Notes: generated by a model not told the origin, from the sequence alone. A stretch of 64,000 nucleotides of DNA from Aquisalimonas sp. 2447 (GCF_012044895.1 NZ_CP050695.1:3874501-3938500); one strand, 5' to 3'; counted from the first letter of the stretch, positions 53,201 to 62,420 are shown. Translations and numbers: made by a program.

Positions 53201-55753
53201 ATGTCAGCCAGCCCCGAGTCCACGCTCCTGTCCACGTACCATCGTCTGTCCGACCAGCCGGACGAGATGTTCGCGGCCAATGGCCAGGTGCGCGCCACCT
53301 GGCAGTACCTGGCGGACGCTCTGGACGCACTGGGCGTGGACAACCTCCGGCAGCGCCACGGGCAGGCACGGCGCCTGCTGCGCGAGCGCGGTGTGACCTA
53401 CAACGTCTACGGCGATCCGCAGGGCCAGGAGCGCAGCTGGGACCTGGACCCGATCCCGGTGCTCATCGGCAGCGATGAATGGGCCCAGGTGGAAGGCGCG
53501 CTGCAGCGCCGGGCCGAGCTTTTCAACCTGATTCTCAAGGACATCTACGGTCCGCAGGAACTGTTGAAACGCGGGCTGCTGCCGGCGGAGGTAGTCTACG
53601 GCCACAGTGGCTTCCTGCGGCCGTGCTACCCGTACGATCCGGAGCTGGCGCACCCGCTCACGATCTATGCGGCCGACCTGGCCCGCACCAATGACGGGCG
53701 ACTGCATGTGGTCGGCGACCGCACCCAGTCGCCCTCCGGCGCCGGCTACGCCCTGGAGAACCGGGTCGTGATGAGCCGGGCCATGCCGAGCCTGTACCGG
53801 GAGTCCCACGTGCACCGCCTGGCGCTGTTCTTCCAGAACCTGCGCGCCAGCCTGGCGGCGCTGGCCCCGGACCGTGGACAGGACGAGCCCAGCGTGGTTG
53901 TGCTCACCCCGGGCCCGCTCAACGAGACCTACTTCGAACACTCGTTCCTGGCCAGCTACCTGGGGTACACGCTGGTGGAAGGGGGTGATCTCACGGTGCG
54001 CGACGGCCGGGTCTGGCTCCGGTCCATGGGCCGTCTGGAGCCGGTGGACGTGATCCTGCGGCGGCTCGACGATGACTACTGCGACGCACTGGAACTGCGC
54101 GGCGACTCCCTGCTGGGGGTCCCCGGCCTCACCGAGGCGGCGCGACGCGGCAACGTGGCCCTGGCCAACCCGCTGGGTGCGGGGGTCCTGGAGAATCCCG
54201 CCCTGCACGCCTTTCTGCCGGGGATCGCCCAGTACTTCCTCGGGCACGAACTGGATCTGCCCACCCTGCCAACCTGGTGGTGCGGTGATCCCGACTCGCT
54301 GGAACACGTCATCGCGCACCTGGACGAGCTGGTGATCAAACCCATTGCACCGGGGTCAGGGCCTGCGACGCTGTTCGGCAGTGCTCTGGATGCGTCAGGC
54401 CGGGAGACCCTGGCCCGGCGCATCCAGAGCGCGCCGCACCGATTCGCCGCCCAGCAGCAGGCACGCTTTTCCTCGGTGCCCACCCTGGGCGAGCAAGGGC
54501 TGGAACCCCGCGCAGCCACGCTGCGGGCCTTCCTGGTGGGGCGCCCCGACGGCTATGCCGTGATGCCGGGCGGGCTCACCCGGATCGCCCCGGCGGCGGG
54601 TGAACTCAACGCCTCCAACCAGGCGGGCGGGGTGTCCAAGGACACCTGGATCGTCGCCTCGGAACCGGTGCGGGAAGTCAGTCTCATGAGCACCGAGGGC
54701 GGCATGGATACCCCCACGGACCGATCGGCCGCCCTACCGCCGGCGGCCACGGAGAACCTGTTCTGGATGGCCCGCTATGCCGAGCGGGCGGAACACGGGC
54801 TGCGCCTGCTGCGGGTGATCCTGCGCCTGCAGCGAACCGCCCAGGACTATAGCGACCCGCTGGATCAGCAGACCCTGGAAACGCTGCTGATGGCCCTGAC
54901 CCGGGTCACCGACACCCGGCCCGGCTTCCTGTCCGGCAACCCGACGCTGCTTGCCGATCCCATGCCCGAGTTGCGCTCCGTCCTGCGGGACCCTGGCCGG
55001 GTCGGCACGGTGGCATTCAACCTCCAGGCCATGCTGGCGGCCTCCCACGCGGTACGGGATCGTCTCTCCCAGGACACATGGCGGGTGATCGGCAACATCC
55101 GCGCGCGTCTGGCGGAAGGCGGTAACGGCGATCCGGGACCGGAGCTGGATGAAGCCATCACCCTCCTGGCAGCGGTGCGTGGGCTTCAGGACGACACCAT
55201 GGTGCACAGTCAGGCCTGGGGGTTCCTGGAACTGGGCCGTTGCGTGGAGCGCGGGCTGCTCACCAGCAGCCTGCTGCGGGCCACCATGAGTACGCCCCGT
55301 GAGACGCGCCTGGAATCCCGGGTACTGGAAGCGGTGCTAAGCCATCTGGAGAGTGTCAACGCCTACCGGCGGAAGAATCACCAGGTGGCCCAGGCCCGGC
55401 CGGTACTGGACCTTGTGCTAATGCACGAGCGTAACCCCCGTGCGGTGGGCTACCAGCTGGCGCGGCTCAAGGCCGCGCTCCAGGCTCTGAGCACCTCCGC
55501 ACGCGACAGCGGCCTGAGCCAGGAGGAGCGTCTAATCCTGGAGGCGCACACAGCCCTGCAGCTCAGTGATGCAGACAAACTGGCGGCAACGGACAGCGAT
55601 GGCGACCGTCGTACGGAGCTGGATCAGCTGCTGGCCCGCACCTGGCGGTTGCTGGACCGCACCGCCCGCACCCTGGCCGAATCCTATTTCACGGACCCCC
55701 GTGGCCCGCGCCAGCTGACCGCGGCCAACACCGAGCTGCAGGAAACGCGCTGA
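53201..55753 (+). CDS. Fused circularly permuted ATP-grasp - alpha-E protein
   Basis: 850 residues. The ATP-grasp part (about 1-500) has IYGPQELLKRGLLPAEVVYG near 111, VVVLTPGPLNETYFEHSFLA near 230, DVILRRLDDDYCDALEL, LDELVIKPIAPGSGPATLFG near 376 and YAVMPGGLTRIA. After a linker (about 495-515) comes the alpha-E part, starting ENLFWMARYAERAEHGLRLL. It is thus a diverged, fused duplicate of the two stand-alone genes at 44102-46503. ATG 53201 lies 103 bp after the paralogue stop; its ribosome site is weak. It overlaps the next transglutaminase gene (TGATG). Confidence 0.87.
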   Translation: MSASPESTLLSTYHRLSDQPDEMFAANGQVRATWQYLADALDALGVDNLRQRHGQARRLLRERGVTYNVYGDPQGQERSWDLDPIPVLIGSDEWAQVEGALQRRAELFNLILKDIYGPQELLKRGLLPAEVVYGHSGFLRPCYPYDPELAHPLTIYAADLARTNDGRLHVVGDRTQSPSGAGYALENRVVMSRAMPSLYRESHVHRLALFFQNLRASLAALAPDRGQDEPSVVVLTPGPLNETYFEHSFLASYLGYTLVEGGDLTVRDGRVWLRSMGRLEPVDVILRRLDDDYCDALELRGDSLLGVPGLTEAARRGNVALANPLGAGVLENPALHAFLPGIAQYFLGHELDLPTLPTWWCGDPDSLEHVIAHLDELVIKPIAPGSGPATLFGSALDASGRETLARRIQSAPHRFAAQQQARFSSVPTLGEQGLEPRAATLRAFLVGRPDGYAVMPGGLTRIAPAAGELNASNQAGGVSKDTWIVASEPVREVSLMSTEGGMDTPTDRSAALPPAATENLFWMARYAERAEHGLRLLRVILRLQRTAQDYSDPLDQQTLETLLMALTRVTDTRPGFLSGNPTLLADPMPELRSVLRDPGRVGTVAFNLQAMLAASHAVRDRLSQDTWRVIGNIRARLAEGGNGDPGPELDEAITLLAAVRGLQDDTMVHSQAWGFLELGRCVERGLLTSSLLRATMSTPRETRLESRVLEAVLSHLESVNAYRRKNHQVAQARPVLDLVLMHERNPRAVGYQLARLKAALQALSTSARDSGLSQEERLILEAHTALQLSDADKLAATDSDGDRRTELDQLLARTWRLLDRTARTLAESYFTDPRGPRQLTAANTELQETR

Positions 55754-56640
55754 TGCGGTACCGGATCACCCACCGCACGGACTACAGCTACGCGCAGCCC
55801 ATCATCCGGGGTTACAACGAGGCTCGGCTGGCACCGCGGAACACGGCGGTCCAATCGGTACACAGTCACGGCGTGACCATCTACCCGGCCCCGGCCTATC
55901 GGGCCGAGCGGGTGGACTTCTTCGGCAACGGGGTGCTGCACTTCGCCATGCAGCACCCGCACAGCCAGCTCACGGTCACCGCGGTGAGCGAAGTCGAGCT
56001 CCTGCAGGGAGCGGCAGACCAACAACTGGCCAACGGCATGGCCTGGGAGCAGGCTGCCACTGCCACCCGTGGCGACTGCAGTCCGAATGGCCTCGACGCG
56101 CGGCAGTACCTGCTGGCGTCCCCGCAGGTCCCGCTCAGCGACGAGGCCCTGGCCTATGCACAAAGCTCATTCCCTCCCGGGCGAACGGTTACCGACGCGG
56201 TGGCCGACCTCATGGGCCGGATTCACCAGGAGTTCGCCTACGACCCCACGGCCACCACCGTGAGCACACCCATCGACCGGGTGTTCCGGGATCGCCGCGG
56301 CGTGTGCCAGGACTTTGCTCATTTGGCCATCGCCTGCGTCCGCAGCATGGGCATCGCCGCCCGCTATGTCTCCGGCTACCTGGAGACACTGCCGCCGCCG
56401 GGACAGCAGAAACTCCAGGGCGCCGACGCTTCGCATGCGTGGTTCGCGGTCTACGACCCCAGCCTGGGCTGGATCGACTATGATCCCACCAACAACGTCG
56501 TGCCCATGGACCAGCACATCACCACGGCCTGGGGTCGCGACTACGGGGACATCTCACCTTTGAAAGGGGTCATTTTCGGTGGCTCCGGCGGGCAGCGCAG
56601 CCACGTGGCCGTGGACGTGGAGCGGCTGACGGAGTGCTGA
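55753..56640 (+). CDS. Transglutaminase-family protein, small
   Basis: 295 residues, cytoplasmic by appearance (no signal peptide). The N-terminal beta domain starts MRYRITHRTDYSYAQPI. The transglutaminase core has DRRGVCQDFAHLAIACVRSM (catalytic Cys, near 188), ASHAWFAVYDPSLGWIDYDP (His near 229 and Asp near 244) and NNVVPMDQHI, so the triad is complete. It probably acts as a peptidase or amide transferase within the cluster. The start overlaps the ATP-grasp fusion stop. It is the last gene of the system; an IS30 element begins about 110 bp downstream. Confidence 0.89.
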   Translation: MRYRITHRTDYSYAQPIIRGYNEARLAPRNTAVQSVHSHGVTIYPAPAYRAERVDFFGNGVLHFAMQHPHSQLTVTAVSEVELLQGAADQQLANGMAWEQAATATRGDCSPNGLDARQYLLASPQVPLSDEALAYAQSSFPPGRTVTDAVADLMGRIHQEFAYDPTATTVSTPIDRVFRDRRGVCQDFAHLAIACVRSMGIAARYVSGYLETLPPPGQQKLQGADASHAWFAVYDPSLGWIDYDPTNNVVPMDQHITTAWGRDYGDISPLKGVIFGGSGGQRSHVAVDVERLTEC

Positions 56641-56749
56641 AGCATTCTCCGGAGGCCTACAAAAGCCTTACTCGAACCACGAATTTCTTGACACGGCCGC
56701 GCAACACGCCGAGAGAAGCTTCATGGCCAGGGATGAACCTTAGGCTCAA

Positions 56750-57815
56750 CCTTCAAGTGCAACACCTGCCCCCTTGGGAGGTAGGCTGTTGCGATGAATA
56801 CCGGATACCGACACCTCAGCAGTGAAGAGCGCGCCGTGATCTTCTGTGAACACCAACGGGGCATGAGCATTCGAGAGACGGCTCATCGGATTGGTCGCTG
56901 CCCAGCGACTGTGAGTCGTGAACTGCGGCGCGGGCACTCGCCAGCCACAGGCGCGTATTGCCCGACGCACGCCTCGCAGGCATACAGGGCGCGGCGCAGC
57001 CGCTGCGGGCGGGGCCAGAAATTGGTGGCCGGCACATGGCTTCATGCCTGGGTGCGCGATCGGTTGATCCACAGGGCTTGGTCGCCGGAGCAGATCGCCG
57101 GCAGACTTAAGGCCATGGACCCCGATGATCCCGACAAGTACGTCAGCCACGAGACCATTTACGCGGCCATCTATGCCCACCCGAAAGGGACGCTGCGCAA
57201 GGCGATGATCGATGCTCTGCGCCGAGCCAAGGGCCAACGCGGCCAGCGGCGAACAACGCCGGCGGGCGGCTCCATGGTTCCCGAATCGCTGCGCATCCGC
57301 CACCGACCCGAAGAGATCGAACAGCGCCTGATGCCGGGCCACTGGGAAGGCGACTTTATCAAGGGCGCGTACAACCGCTCGGCGGTGGGCACCGTTGTCG
57401 AGCGCAAGACGCGCTTCGTGGTGCTCAGCAAAATGAACGCAACGACCGCTGAAGCCGCCCTGGAGGGCTTCTCCCGGCAGATGGGTTATCTGCCCGCCAT
57501 CCTGCGCCAGAGCATGACCTACGACCGGGGCAGCGAAATGGCCTGTCATGCCGAACTGGCTCGGCGCTTGAGACTCGATATCTGGTTCGCCGATCCGCAC
57601 GCGCCGTGGCAGCGCGGCAGCAACGAGAACACCAATGGCCTGCTGCGCCAGTTCCTGCCCAAAGGTGCAGATCTCAGCGAAGCCAGCCAGACCCAGCTCA
57701 ACGACATTGCGCGGCTGCTCAACCAGCGCCCCCGCAAAACGCTCGGCTGGAAAACACCCGAAGAGGCCATGAACGAAGAGCTTCATGCGTTCTCAAAATC
57801 CGTTGCACTTGATTC
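56750..57815 (+). mobile_element. IS30-family insertion sequence, apparently complete
   Basis: The transposase gene is flanked by short inverted ends: TCAAGTGCAAC at 56753-56763 and its complement GTTGCACTTGA at 57802-57812. Less perfect similarity may extend a few bases outward. The right end overlaps the last codons of the transposase, as in other IS30 elements. The outer boundaries are estimated to within about 10 bp, and no target duplication can be confirmed by eye. The element sits between the ATP-grasp/transglutaminase cluster and a decayed IS256-type transposase. Confidence 0.8.
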
Positions 57816-57819
57816 TTGA
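56794..57819 (+). CDS. IS30-family transposase
   Basis: DDE transposase of 341 residues. The N-terminal helix-turn-helix (SSEERAVIFCEHQRGMSIRE and AHRIGRCPATVSRELRR) is followed by the catalytic domain: Asp in PGHWEGDFIKG, Asp in MTYDRGSEMA and Glu in QRGSNENTNGLLRQFLPKG. All three are present and the frame is intact, so it may be active. The C-terminus has RLLNQRPRKTLGWKTPEEAM, typical of IS30. GGGAGG lies about 12 nt before the ATG. Confidence 0.93.
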   Translation: MNTGYRHLSSEERAVIFCEHQRGMSIRETAHRIGRCPATVSRELRRGHSPATGAYCPTHASQAYRARRSRCGRGQKLVAGTWLHAWVRDRLIHRAWSPEQIAGRLKAMDPDDPDKYVSHETIYAAIYAHPKGTLRKAMIDALRRAKGQRGQRRTTPAGGSMVPESLRIRHRPEEIEQRLMPGHWEGDFIKGAYNRSAVGTVVERKTRFVVLSKMNATTAEAALEGFSRQMGYLPAILRQSMTYDRGSEMACHAELARRLRLDIWFADPHAPWQRGSNENTNGLLRQFLPKGADLSEASQTQLNDIARLLNQRPRKTLGWKTPEEAMNEELHAFSKSVALDS

Positions 57820-57829
57820 ATCCAAGGGG

Positions 57830-58470
57830 TTACGTGCTGCAGGCTGTCCAGGCCCATTGAGCGGCACCCCGTCGCACACTCCTCGGTCTGCTCAGTGAGT
57901 ACGGCCACCAGCAGGCGGGTCAGCGCCTCGTCGCTGAGGAAGATGGCCACGATATTGCTGCGGCGCTTGACATCCTGGTTCACCCGCTCCAAGCAGGTTG
58001 GTGGAGCTGATCTTCGACCTCACCGCGGCCGGATAAGCCATGTGCCCTAGCACATCGTTTTGGGCCTCGTCCATCGCCGCAGCCACCTTCGAGGACTGCC
58101 CGCGGAGCTGATCGGCCACGTTGCGCCATTACTCCCGGGCTTGGCCCTGGTCCTGCTGAGCGAAGACCGTGCGCACCATCGCTGCCACCATGTCCTGGTG
58201 GGGCTTGGCGACATAGAAGAGGATGCCGCGGCAGAAGTGCATCCGGCAGCACTGCCAGTTCGCCTGAAGCACCTTGCTGGCTGCGCGCTTAAGCCCCTGG
58301 TGGGCGTCGAAGATGACCAGCTCCACCCCACTCAGGCCCCGCCCCCGAGGGGCTCACGCAGGGAATGCTTTCAGAAGCCCTCGGTCTCGCTGGTGCCCAC
58401 GCGCGGGCCAAGCACCTCCCGGCGGCCCTAGGTGTTCACGCCCAACGCCATCACAATTATGTCCATGACC
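57830..58470 (-). pseudogene. IS256-family (mutator-type) transposase remnant
   Basis: Fragments of one transposase read on the minus strand in order: GRREVLGPRVGTSETEGF, VELVIFDAHQGLKRAASKVL, CRMHFCRGILFYVAKPHQDM, WRNVADQLRGQSSKVAAAMD, DVLGHMAYPAAVRSKISSTN and ERVNQDVKRRSNIVAIFLSD. They are broken by stop codons (near 58430, 58370 and 58125) and at least one 1-base frameshift near 57993. Only the C-terminal half of the protein remains. The IS30 right end lies at its 3' boundary, so the IS30 may have inserted there. No gene lies between 58470 and 58638. Confidence 0.82.
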
Positions 58471-58638
58471 TCAAATCCAAACCCACCAACTGAGGTGGGG
58501 TAACTCCACCCGACACGGGAAAATTCGACACCGGCTCGAACTTGCGATAGGTTTCGAGTGCAACAACCCGAGACGCCAGGCTTTTTGGCCAGCGCCAAGT
58601 GCGAATAACAATGAAACGGGTACGGAGCGCTCGATCCT

Positions 58639-60879
58639 ATGGCTGACTCTCCCCCACCGCCGGGAGTGGGCAACCAGGGGGATGCCAACGACGAACACGC
58701 GTTGGATGGTTCCCTGACGGCGAACGAACTCGCGGCACTGCTCGACGGGATCAGGGAACAGATCGCCATCGTTGATGCTGCGGGACGTCCGCGCAAACGC
58801 CCGAACAGGGACACGCAAGTACTCCCCGTTGACGACACAGCCGTTCCGGAGACGGAGCGGCGCGCGCTGCGGGACGCCATACGTGAGTGCGCCGAACTGG
58901 GTGTCCCTCGGGACACGGACTACAGGGTCCACACCGGACAGCGCACGACACGGCGTCATGCCCGGCTGCGGCCCACCGGAGATGGCTGCGTGCTGCTGGC
59001 ATGGCAGGACGCGGCCACGGCAGAGGGCACGATTCCGGCGCTCAGCCGCCGCTATCAGATCGAGACCCTGCTCGCGCGCATTGCCGACAACCTGACCAAC
59101 GCCACCCCGGACGGCATCGATGCCGCCATCGATGCTGCCCTGGCCGAAGCTGGCCGGGAATGCGGGGCGGATCTGGCGCACGTCTACCAGATTGCCGACA
59201 GCCACCGCCATCTGCGCAACAGCCACCACTGGCGCCGTAGCAGTGCAACCGGCGGCCAGGCGCCCTACCGACGCCTGCCGCTAAGGACACTGCCATGGGT
59301 CATGCAGTCCATGCGTGAAGGCAGTGCCCTGCCCGTGAACCGCGCCGACCACCTCCCTGCCGCCGCCCGCCATGAACGCGCCCTGCTGGCCGAGCGTGAC
59401 ATCCAGTCGCTGCTGGCGGTGCCCGTGACTTTCTCCGGCGAACTGCACGGCCTGATCGGCTTCGAGACGGTCACGCCACACGACGGCTGGTCACGGGACA
59501 CCATCTACCTGGCGCGTCGCCTCGGCGAATTGGTGGCGGCAGCACTGCAGCGCAAGCAGTCCGAGCAGCGCATCTTCCGGCTTGCCTACTTCGATCAGCT
59601 CACCGGGCTGCCCAACCGCCTGCTGTTGCGCAGCCGCCTCAGCACACTGTTGCGCCTGCGGCGACGGCCATTCGGTCTGGTCCTGATCGATCTGGACGAC
59701 GCCAGCATTCTCAACGACCTCATGGGGCACGATGTGGGCGATCTCCTGCTGCGCACGCTGAGCAGCCGCCTGCAGCAGTTTGCCGGCACCGGCGAGATTC
59801 TCGCCCGCTGGGGCGGCGACGCCTTCATGCTCACGGTACCCCTGGATGACGATCAGCCGTCGCGGACCGCCGAGCGGCTCGCCGCCCTGCGCCATGCGCT
59901 GTCTGCCCCGGTGCATATCGACAGCCACCAGATCCGCGTTTCATCGTGCATGGGCATGGCCACCCACCCGCGTCACACCAGCGAAGTCGACGAAATGATC
60001 CGCTTCGCGGAGATTGCCCTGAACCAGGCCAAGCGGCAGGGCCGCGACTCGATGGTGGTGTTCGATGCGGAAATGCAGCGGCGTGCAGCCCGGCGCAACC
60101 GGGTTGAGCGCCGCCTCCGGGAGGCGGTGGAAGCGCGGGCCTTCGACCTGCACTACCAGCCCCAGGTCTGCCTCCGCAGCGGCGAGCTTTGCGGCGCCGA
60201 GGCGTTGATCCGCTGGTACGACGAGGAACTTGGCCAGGTGGCGCCGGATCGCTTCATCGACCTGGCGGAAGAGACCGGACTGATTCTGCCCATGGGCGAA
60301 TGGCTGGTGGAGCGCGCCTGCTCGGATCTCGCCCGCTGGCACAGCCAGGGGCTCAACGTCCCCCGCGTCGCCATCAACGTGGCCGGGCCGCAGCTGCTGG
60401 ATGATCAACTGACAACGGTACTTGAGCGGGAGCTGCGGCGGAACGGCCTGCCCGCAAGTGCCCTGGAACTGGAAATCACGGAAAGCGCCCTGATGCAGCA
60501 CCGGGAGCCGAGCCTGCAACTGCTCCACCGCCTGCGGGAGCTCGGCATCGGCATCGCCGTGGACGATTTCGGCACCGGCTATTCGTCACTCAGCCAGATC
60601 AAGCACCTGCCGGTATCGAAGCTCAAGATCGACCGCTCGTTCATTCAGGATATCTTTGCCGACCCTGACGACCGCGCCATTGTCACCGCCATCATCGCCA
60701 TGGCCCGCCAGCTGGAGCTGCAGGTTGTCGCCGAAGGGGTCGAGACGATGCAACAACTGGCGTTTCTTCGTGAGCAACGCTGCGACATGGTCCAGGGATA
60801 CATTTACGGCCATGCTGCAGCACCGACCACCTTCCTCCGCCGCATGCTGGATGCCACGCCGGGCCGGCGCCTGGCCTAG
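58639..60879 (+). CDS. GAF-GGDEF-EAL protein with degenerate GGDEF motif
   Basis: Cyclic-di-GMP protein of 746 residues, no membrane segments. N-terminal region with a possible PAS-like part (40-135), a GAF domain (about 145-300), GGDEF (about 310-475) and EAL (about 485-740). The GGDEF signature is GGDAF (392-396), with Ala replacing the catalytic Glu, so cyclase activity is unlikely. The EAL domain keeps EAL (521-523), the conserved Asn in INVAGPQLLD, ELEITES, DDFGTGYSSLSQIK (from 642), KIDRSFI and VVAEGVET, so it should be an active phosphodiesterase. The GAF domain may sense a small ligand. The ribosome site is weak (GGAG about 11 nt upstream). Confidence 0.9.
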   Translation: MADSPPPPGVGNQGDANDEHALDGSLTANELAALLDGIREQIAIVDAAGRPRKRPNRDTQVLPVDDTAVPETERRALRDAIRECAELGVPRDTDYRVHTGQRTTRRHARLRPTGDGCVLLAWQDAATAEGTIPALSRRYQIETLLARIADNLTNATPDGIDAAIDAALAEAGRECGADLAHVYQIADSHRHLRNSHHWRRSSATGGQAPYRRLPLRTLPWVMQSMREGSALPVNRADHLPAAARHERALLAERDIQSLLAVPVTFSGELHGLIGFETVTPHDGWSRDTIYLARRLGELVAAALQRKQSEQRIFRLAYFDQLTGLPNRLLLRSRLSTLLRLRRRPFGLVLIDLDDASILNDLMGHDVGDLLLRTLSSRLQQFAGTGEILARWGGDAFMLTVPLDDDQPSRTAERLAALRHALSAPVHIDSHQIRVSSCMGMATHPRHTSEVDEMIRFAEIALNQAKRQGRDSMVVFDAEMQRRAARRNRVERRLREAVEARAFDLHYQPQVCLRSGELCGAEALIRWYDEELGQVAPDRFIDLAEETGLILPMGEWLVERACSDLARWHSQGLNVPRVAINVAGPQLLDDQLTTVLERELRRNGLPASALELEITESALMQHREPSLQLLHRLRELGIGIAVDDFGTGYSSLSQIKHLPVSKLKIDRSFIQDIFADPDDRAIVTAIIAMARQLELQVVAEGVETMQQLAFLREQRCDMVQGYIYGHAAAPTTFLRRMLDATPGRRLA

Positions 60880-60897
60880 TGTCCTGTAACCCGCCCC

Positions 60898-61722
60898 TCA
60901 GGGCACCAGGATCACCGAATCGGGGAGCTTGATCTCCATGGCCACGGGCAGATGGTCCGACACCGGGTAGTCGACGACTTCGGCCCGCTCTACCTGGAGT
61001 GATGACGACACCAGGATATGGTCCAGCGGATGCAGCGGCCGCCAGCTCGGATAGGTAGGCATCAGCAGGGTGGGTTCGCTGAGGCTGGTACGGTCCAGCA
61101 GCGCGCGGATTTCCCGGCTCTCCGCCGGACAGTTCAGATCCCCCATGACCACCACGTGCTGCAGCGGTGCAATCAGGTCCGCCACATAGCCCAGCTGACG
61201 CATGCGGGTCCGCGCCCCCAGGGCCAGGTGCAGCAGAATGACGTGCAGGGGCTCGCCGGGGCCGCCGAAGGTCATGTGCAGGGCCCCGCGCCCGGGGATC
61301 ATACCCGGCAGCGCGTGTTCGCGGATCTCCAGCGGCCGGTAACGGCTCAGGAATCCGTTGCTGTGCCGGGCCAGCTTGCCGATGCGACGGTTGGTCTGGT
61401 CGTGCCAGTAGGGGAACCCTCCCAGGCGGCTCACGAACTCGGTCTGGTTGATGAAGCCGCTGCGCAGACTGCCGCCGTCCACCTCCTGCAGACCCACCAG
61501 GTCGTAGGGCCGGGTCAGCCGGGCGACCCGCTTCAGCGTGCGCGGGCGATCCGCATGGGGGAACAGGTGCTGCCAGCTACGGGTCACGTAGTGCCCATAG
61601 TGACTGCTCTGGATGCCGGTCTGGATATTGTACGTCAGCAGCCGCAGCCGGCCCGGCGTGTTACCGGCCAGCTGCGGCTCGTGCTCGGTTTCCAGCTCCG
61701 GAGCAGCGGTGCGATCGTTCAC
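60898..61722 (-). CDS. Endonuclease/exonuclease/phosphatase (EEP) family protein
   Basis: Metal-dependent phosphohydrolase fold of 274 residues. Motifs: LRLLTYNIQTG near residue 27, DLVGLQEVDGGSLRSGF near 75 (catalytic Glu), VVVMGDLNCPAESREI near 190, and PLHPLDHILVSSS with YPVSDHLPVAMEIKL at the end (catalytic Asp-His). It has no signal peptide. The substrate could be DNA, a phosphoinositide-like lipid or another phosphodiester. The start is GTG 61722, overlapping the dsbA stop by 4 bp (GTGA), so it is coupled to dsbA. Confidence 0.88.
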   Translation of the reverse strand: MNDRTAAPELETEHEPQLAGNTPGRLRLLTYNIQTGIQSSHYGHYVTRSWQHLFPHADRPRTLKRVARLTRPYDLVGLQEVDGGSLRSGFINQTEFVSRLGGFPYWHDQTNRRIGKLARHSNGFLSRYRPLEIREHALPGMIPGRGALHMTFGGPGEPLHVILLHLALGARTRMRQLGYVADLIAPLQHVVVMGDLNCPAESREIRALLDRTSLSEPTLLMPTYPSWRPLHPLDHILVSSSLQVERAEVVDYPVSDHLPVAMEIKLPDSVILVP

Positions 61723-62348
61723 TGAGTTTCTTCGTGTTCCTTGTCCACCAGGTACCGGATGATATCCAGCATCCTCTCCTGGCCGCCAGCGGCACGCACA
61801 TCAACCACATATTTCCCGGCCACACCGACGGTGGGGGTGGAGCGGACCTGGTGGGCCCGGGCGGAGCGCTCGGCGCGGCGCAACTGCGAGTCCACGGAGA
61901 AGGAGTCCCAGGCGTCGAGAAAACCTTCCTGGTCGCCGCCCTGCTCGGCCACCACCTCGCTGATGGCATCCGCGCCCTGCAGTTGACGGTTGTCGTTGTG
62001 CAGGGCATCGAAGATTGCGGCGTGGGAATCATCCACGGCGTCCACGGCACTTGCCGCATAATAGGCGCGTGCCAGCGGTTCCCAGCTCTGGTTGAACACC
62101 ACCGGGTTATGCACGAGCTGCGCCTTGTCACCAAGGCTCGCCATCAGCGACTCGATGCGAGGCCGGAACGTATGGCAATGCGGGCATGCGTAGGAGAAGA
62201 ACTCGCGCACCTCGACCTTACCGTCATCCACACTGGTGGACACGGGCTCATCCAGTACCTGGTAATCCTGGCCCGCCTGGAAGCTCTGTGCCATCGCTGC
62301 CACCGGGGCCAGCAGGAATACTGCCAGCAAGTAGCCCATCCATTTCAT
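61719..62348 (-). CDS. dsbA: Thiol:disulfide interchange protein DsbA
   Basis: Periplasmic disulfide oxidase of 209 residues. Signal peptide MKWMGYLLAVFLLAPVAAMA, cleaved near residue 20. The thioredoxin-fold active site is Cys55-Pro-His-Cys58 (FFSYACPHC), with the cis-Pro loop RSTPTVGVAGKYVV near 170. It introduces disulfides into exported proteins and is recycled by DsbB, which is not in this window. It lies downstream of resB-ccsB in the same direction, separated by a palindromic element at 62421-62476. Confidence 0.94.
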   Translation of the reverse strand: MKWMGYLLAVFLLAPVAAMAQSFQAGQDYQVLDEPVSTSVDDGKVEVREFFSYACPHCHTFRPRIESLMASLGDKAQLVHNPVVFNQSWEPLARAYYAASAVDAVDDSHAAIFDALHNDNRQLQGADAISEVVAEQGGDQEGFLDAWDSFSVDSQLRRAERSARAHQVRSTPTVGVAGKYVVDVRAAGGQERMLDIIRYLVDKEHEETQ

Positions 62349-62420
62349 CTCATGCCCTCTCTCGTTCTGTTATTCCTTACACTAGCGTCAGACCGCGCCG
62401 CCAAACGGCAGTTCCCGCCA

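Noticed and set aside
57820-58638. Separate small genes on the minus strand
   Set aside because: They are consecutive pieces of one frameshifted IS256-type transposase.
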